Below are positions 5,636 through 7,038 of a stretch of 7,038 nt of DNA, in pieces; positions within the stretch are counted from its first letter, which is position 1, and every line of letters starts with the position of its first letter. The translations under genes were made by a program, and so were the position numbers. Origin of the DNA: Deltaproteobacteria bacterium. Lineage in GTDB: Bacteria > Desulfobacterota > Syntrophia > Syntrophales > Fen-1087. A model generated the notes under the pieces. It was not told the origin of the DNA. It made no database searches and was given only the letters and a program-made list of their open reading frames with translations. The stretch lies in assembly GCA_026388595.1 (NCBI GenBank), contig JAPLJM010000179.1, positions 1 to 7,038 on the forward strand. The letters are read 5' to 3'.

Positions 5636-5664
5636 GGGAGTTTTAACCCACTTGCCATCTTGAA

Positions 5665-5683
5665 CTGTCTAAAGAACAGACAG
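5665..5683 (-). repeat. Small hairpin in the argS-SPOR gap
   Basis: CTGTCT and AGACAG are perfect 6-bp arms separated by a 7-base loop, in the 88-base gap between the argS stop and the SPOR-gene start. No T-tract follows on the minus strand, so it is not a terminator. It may affect the SPOR-gene leader, which has no clear ribosome-binding site, or may be incidental. Confidence 0.35.
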
Positions 5684-5723
5684 CCGATCATTAACGGAAG
5701 CGCTCGAAAGCTGACAACGGACC

Positions 5724-7038
5724 CTACATGCGCTCCGGTGTTGATACACCCAGTAACTTCAAAGCATTCTGCAAAACGATCTGCACTGACGTCACCAGAT
5801 ACAATCTGGCCTCACTCATGGCCTGATCCTCAGAAAGAACCTTATTTTTATTATAGTAACTGTGAAGCAGGGCGGCCAGATCATTTAGATAAAAGGTCAG
5901 CCGGTGCGGCTCAAGGGTCTTCACAGCCCCCTCCGTCACCTCGGGAAAGCGGGTGACGGCCTTAATCAGATCGATCTCTTCAGGGAGCGTCAGAAGGTGC
6001 AGGGCGGCGTTCTGGCCAGCAGATGCCTGATAACCGCGTTCCTCCGCCATCCTGAGGATGCTGCAGATCCTTGCATGGGCGTACTGGACGTAATAGACCG
6101 GATTTTCATTGGATTGTTTCTTTGCCAGTTCCAGATCAAAATCCAGATGGCTGTCTGAACGGCGCATCATGAAGTTGTAGCGGGCAGCATCGCAACCCAC
6201 CTCGTCCACCACCTCCCGCAAGGTGACAAACTCACCGGAACGTGTGGACATGGTCACGGGCTTGCCGTCCCGGAGCAGGTTGACCAGTTGCACCAGAACG
6301 ATCTTCAAGGCCTCCGGGGAATAACCCAAGGCCTGAATCCCTGCATAAAGCCGATGGATATAACCGTGATGATCGGCACCCCATACATCGATCACCTGAT
6401 CAAAACCCCGTTGATACTTGTTCAAATGGTAGGCAATATCGGCCGCAAAATAGGTCGGCTCTCCGTTCTGGCGCACCACCACACGGTCCTTGTCGTCGCC
6501 GAAGGCCGTTGTTTTGAACCAGAGCGTTCCTTCCTCACGGTAAATGAACCCTTTTTCCTGCAGTTCCGCCAGGAGCCGGCCAACACCGTCGTCCCGATAA
6601 AGGTCTCTTTCGCTGAAGTAGACATCGAATTCCACCCCAAAAGCCCGTAAATCCTCCTTAATGCCCTCGAGAATCGCCCCGGCGGCATAATCCGTAAACA
6701 AGGGGATGACCTTTTCTTCTTTGCTTGCCAACCAGTCTTCCCCGTCTCTGGCGACAACCTGTGCCGCCAGGTCCTTCAGATAATCACCACGGTAGCAACC
6801 TTCCGGAAAGTCCACGGGCTGCCCCATCTGCTCGAGATAGCGATACCAGAGAGAGCGTCCGAGGTTGTGCATTTGGTTGCCGGCGTCGTTGATGTAGTAT
6901 TCACGGGAAACAGTATATCCGGACGCCGCCAGGAGATTGGCCATGACATCTCCCACCACGGCACCGCGGGCATGGCCAATGTGCAATGGACCGGTAGGAT
7001 TGGCGCTGACGAATTCCACCTGCACCTTCTTTCCCCGG
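5724..7038 (-). CDS. argS: Arginyl-tRNA synthetase, partial (N-terminus beyond window edge)
   Basis: Class I aminoacyl-tRNA synthetase that charges tRNA-Arg with arginine using ATP. The reading frame is open to the right edge: codons R-G-K-K precede V-Q-V-E-F-V, so the GTG at 7025 is internal and the gene is truncated by the window. The visible 437 residues start just before the catalytic core; compared with a family length of about 550-590, roughly 115-150 N-terminal residues (the Arg-tRNA D-loop-binding domain) are missing. Seen in order are A-N-P-T-G-P-L-H-I-G-H (HIGH at visible residues 19-22), Y-Y-I-N-D-A-G-N-Q, W-G-A-D-H-H-G-Y (220-227), the KMSKS counterpart T-M-S-T-R-S-G-E-F (262-270), a non-canonical form common in bacterial ArgRS, and the DALR anticodon-binding domain ending in L-L-G-V-S-T-P-E-R-M, the usual ArgRS C-terminus. 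No frameshift is seen. The SPOR gene follows after 88 bases. Confidence 0.97.
   Translation of the reverse strand, partial: RGKKVQVEFVSANPTGPLHIGHARGAVVGDVMANLLAASGYTVSREYYINDAGNQMHNLGRSLWYRYLEQMGQPVDFPEGCYRGDYLKDLAAQVVARDGEDWLASKEEKVIPLFTDYAAGAILEGIKEDLRAFGVEFDVYFSERDLYRDDGVGRLLAELQEKGFIYREEGTLWFKTTAFGDDKDRVVVRQNGEPTYFAADIAYHLNKYQRGFDQVIDVWGADHHGYIHRLYAGIQALGYSPEALKIVLVQLVNLLRDGKPVTMSTRSGEFVTLREVVDEVGCDAARYNFMMRRSDSHLDFDLELAKKQSNENPVYYVQYAHARICSILRMAEERGYQASAGQNAALHLLTLPEEIDLIKAVTRFPEVTEGAVKTLEPHRLTFYLNDLAALLHSYYNKNKVLSEDQAMSEARLYLVTSVQIVLQNALKLLGVSTPERM

Noticed and set aside
7023..7025. GTG as the argS start
   Set aside because: The frame stays open to the window edge with R-G-K-K just upstream and the HIGH motif only about 15 residues downstream, whereas ArgRS has a domain of over 100 residues before it; the GTG is an internal valine.

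Overview
The window is a tightly packed housekeeping block. Every gene I can support is on the minus strand, so the reading order runs from the right edge to the left: argS (5' end cut off by the window) - SPOR-domain membrane protein - ffh - rpsP - khpA (KH-domain RNA-binding protein) - rimM - trmD - rplS - rnhB - yraN. Gaps are 4 to about 130 bases and there is no gene-free stretch above 300 bases. I see no tRNA, rRNA, CRISPR array, insertion sequence, prophage or origin.

The gene order ffh-rpsP-KH protein-rimM-trmD-rplS-rnhB-yraN, preceded by argS and a SPOR protein whose segment after the membrane anchor carries an L-T-F-Y-x-T-L motif, fits what I know of Deltaproteobacteria/Desulfobacterota. 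The roughly balanced base composition would suit a Syntrophales-type member. This lineage call is inference from gene order and protein style, not from a database comparison.

The region falls into three blocks. Right (about 5640-7038): arginyl-tRNA synthetase missing its N-terminal domain, then a leader-sized gap with a small hairpin. Middle (1170-5635): SPOR protein, signal recognition particle GTPase, ribosomal protein S16, KhpA, the 30S maturation factor RimM, the tRNA m1G37 methyltransferase TrmD and ribosomal protein L19. Left (13-1043): RNase HII and YraN, joined by an ATGA stop/start overlap and separated from rplS by a perfect 17-bp inverted repeat followed by a T-rich tract, a good candidate intrinsic terminator or attenuator.

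The shared theme is translation and protein export: tRNA charging, tRNA modification at position 37, small-subunit assembly, large-subunit structure and co-translational targeting. RNase HII adds genome maintenance. All recognised enzymes keep their visible key residues. I do not see a new system. The points that merit a second look are small: the terminator-like palindrome, a related palindrome that forms the last codons of ffh, a hairpin and an ambiguous start at rpsP, and the SPOR protein in the operon.
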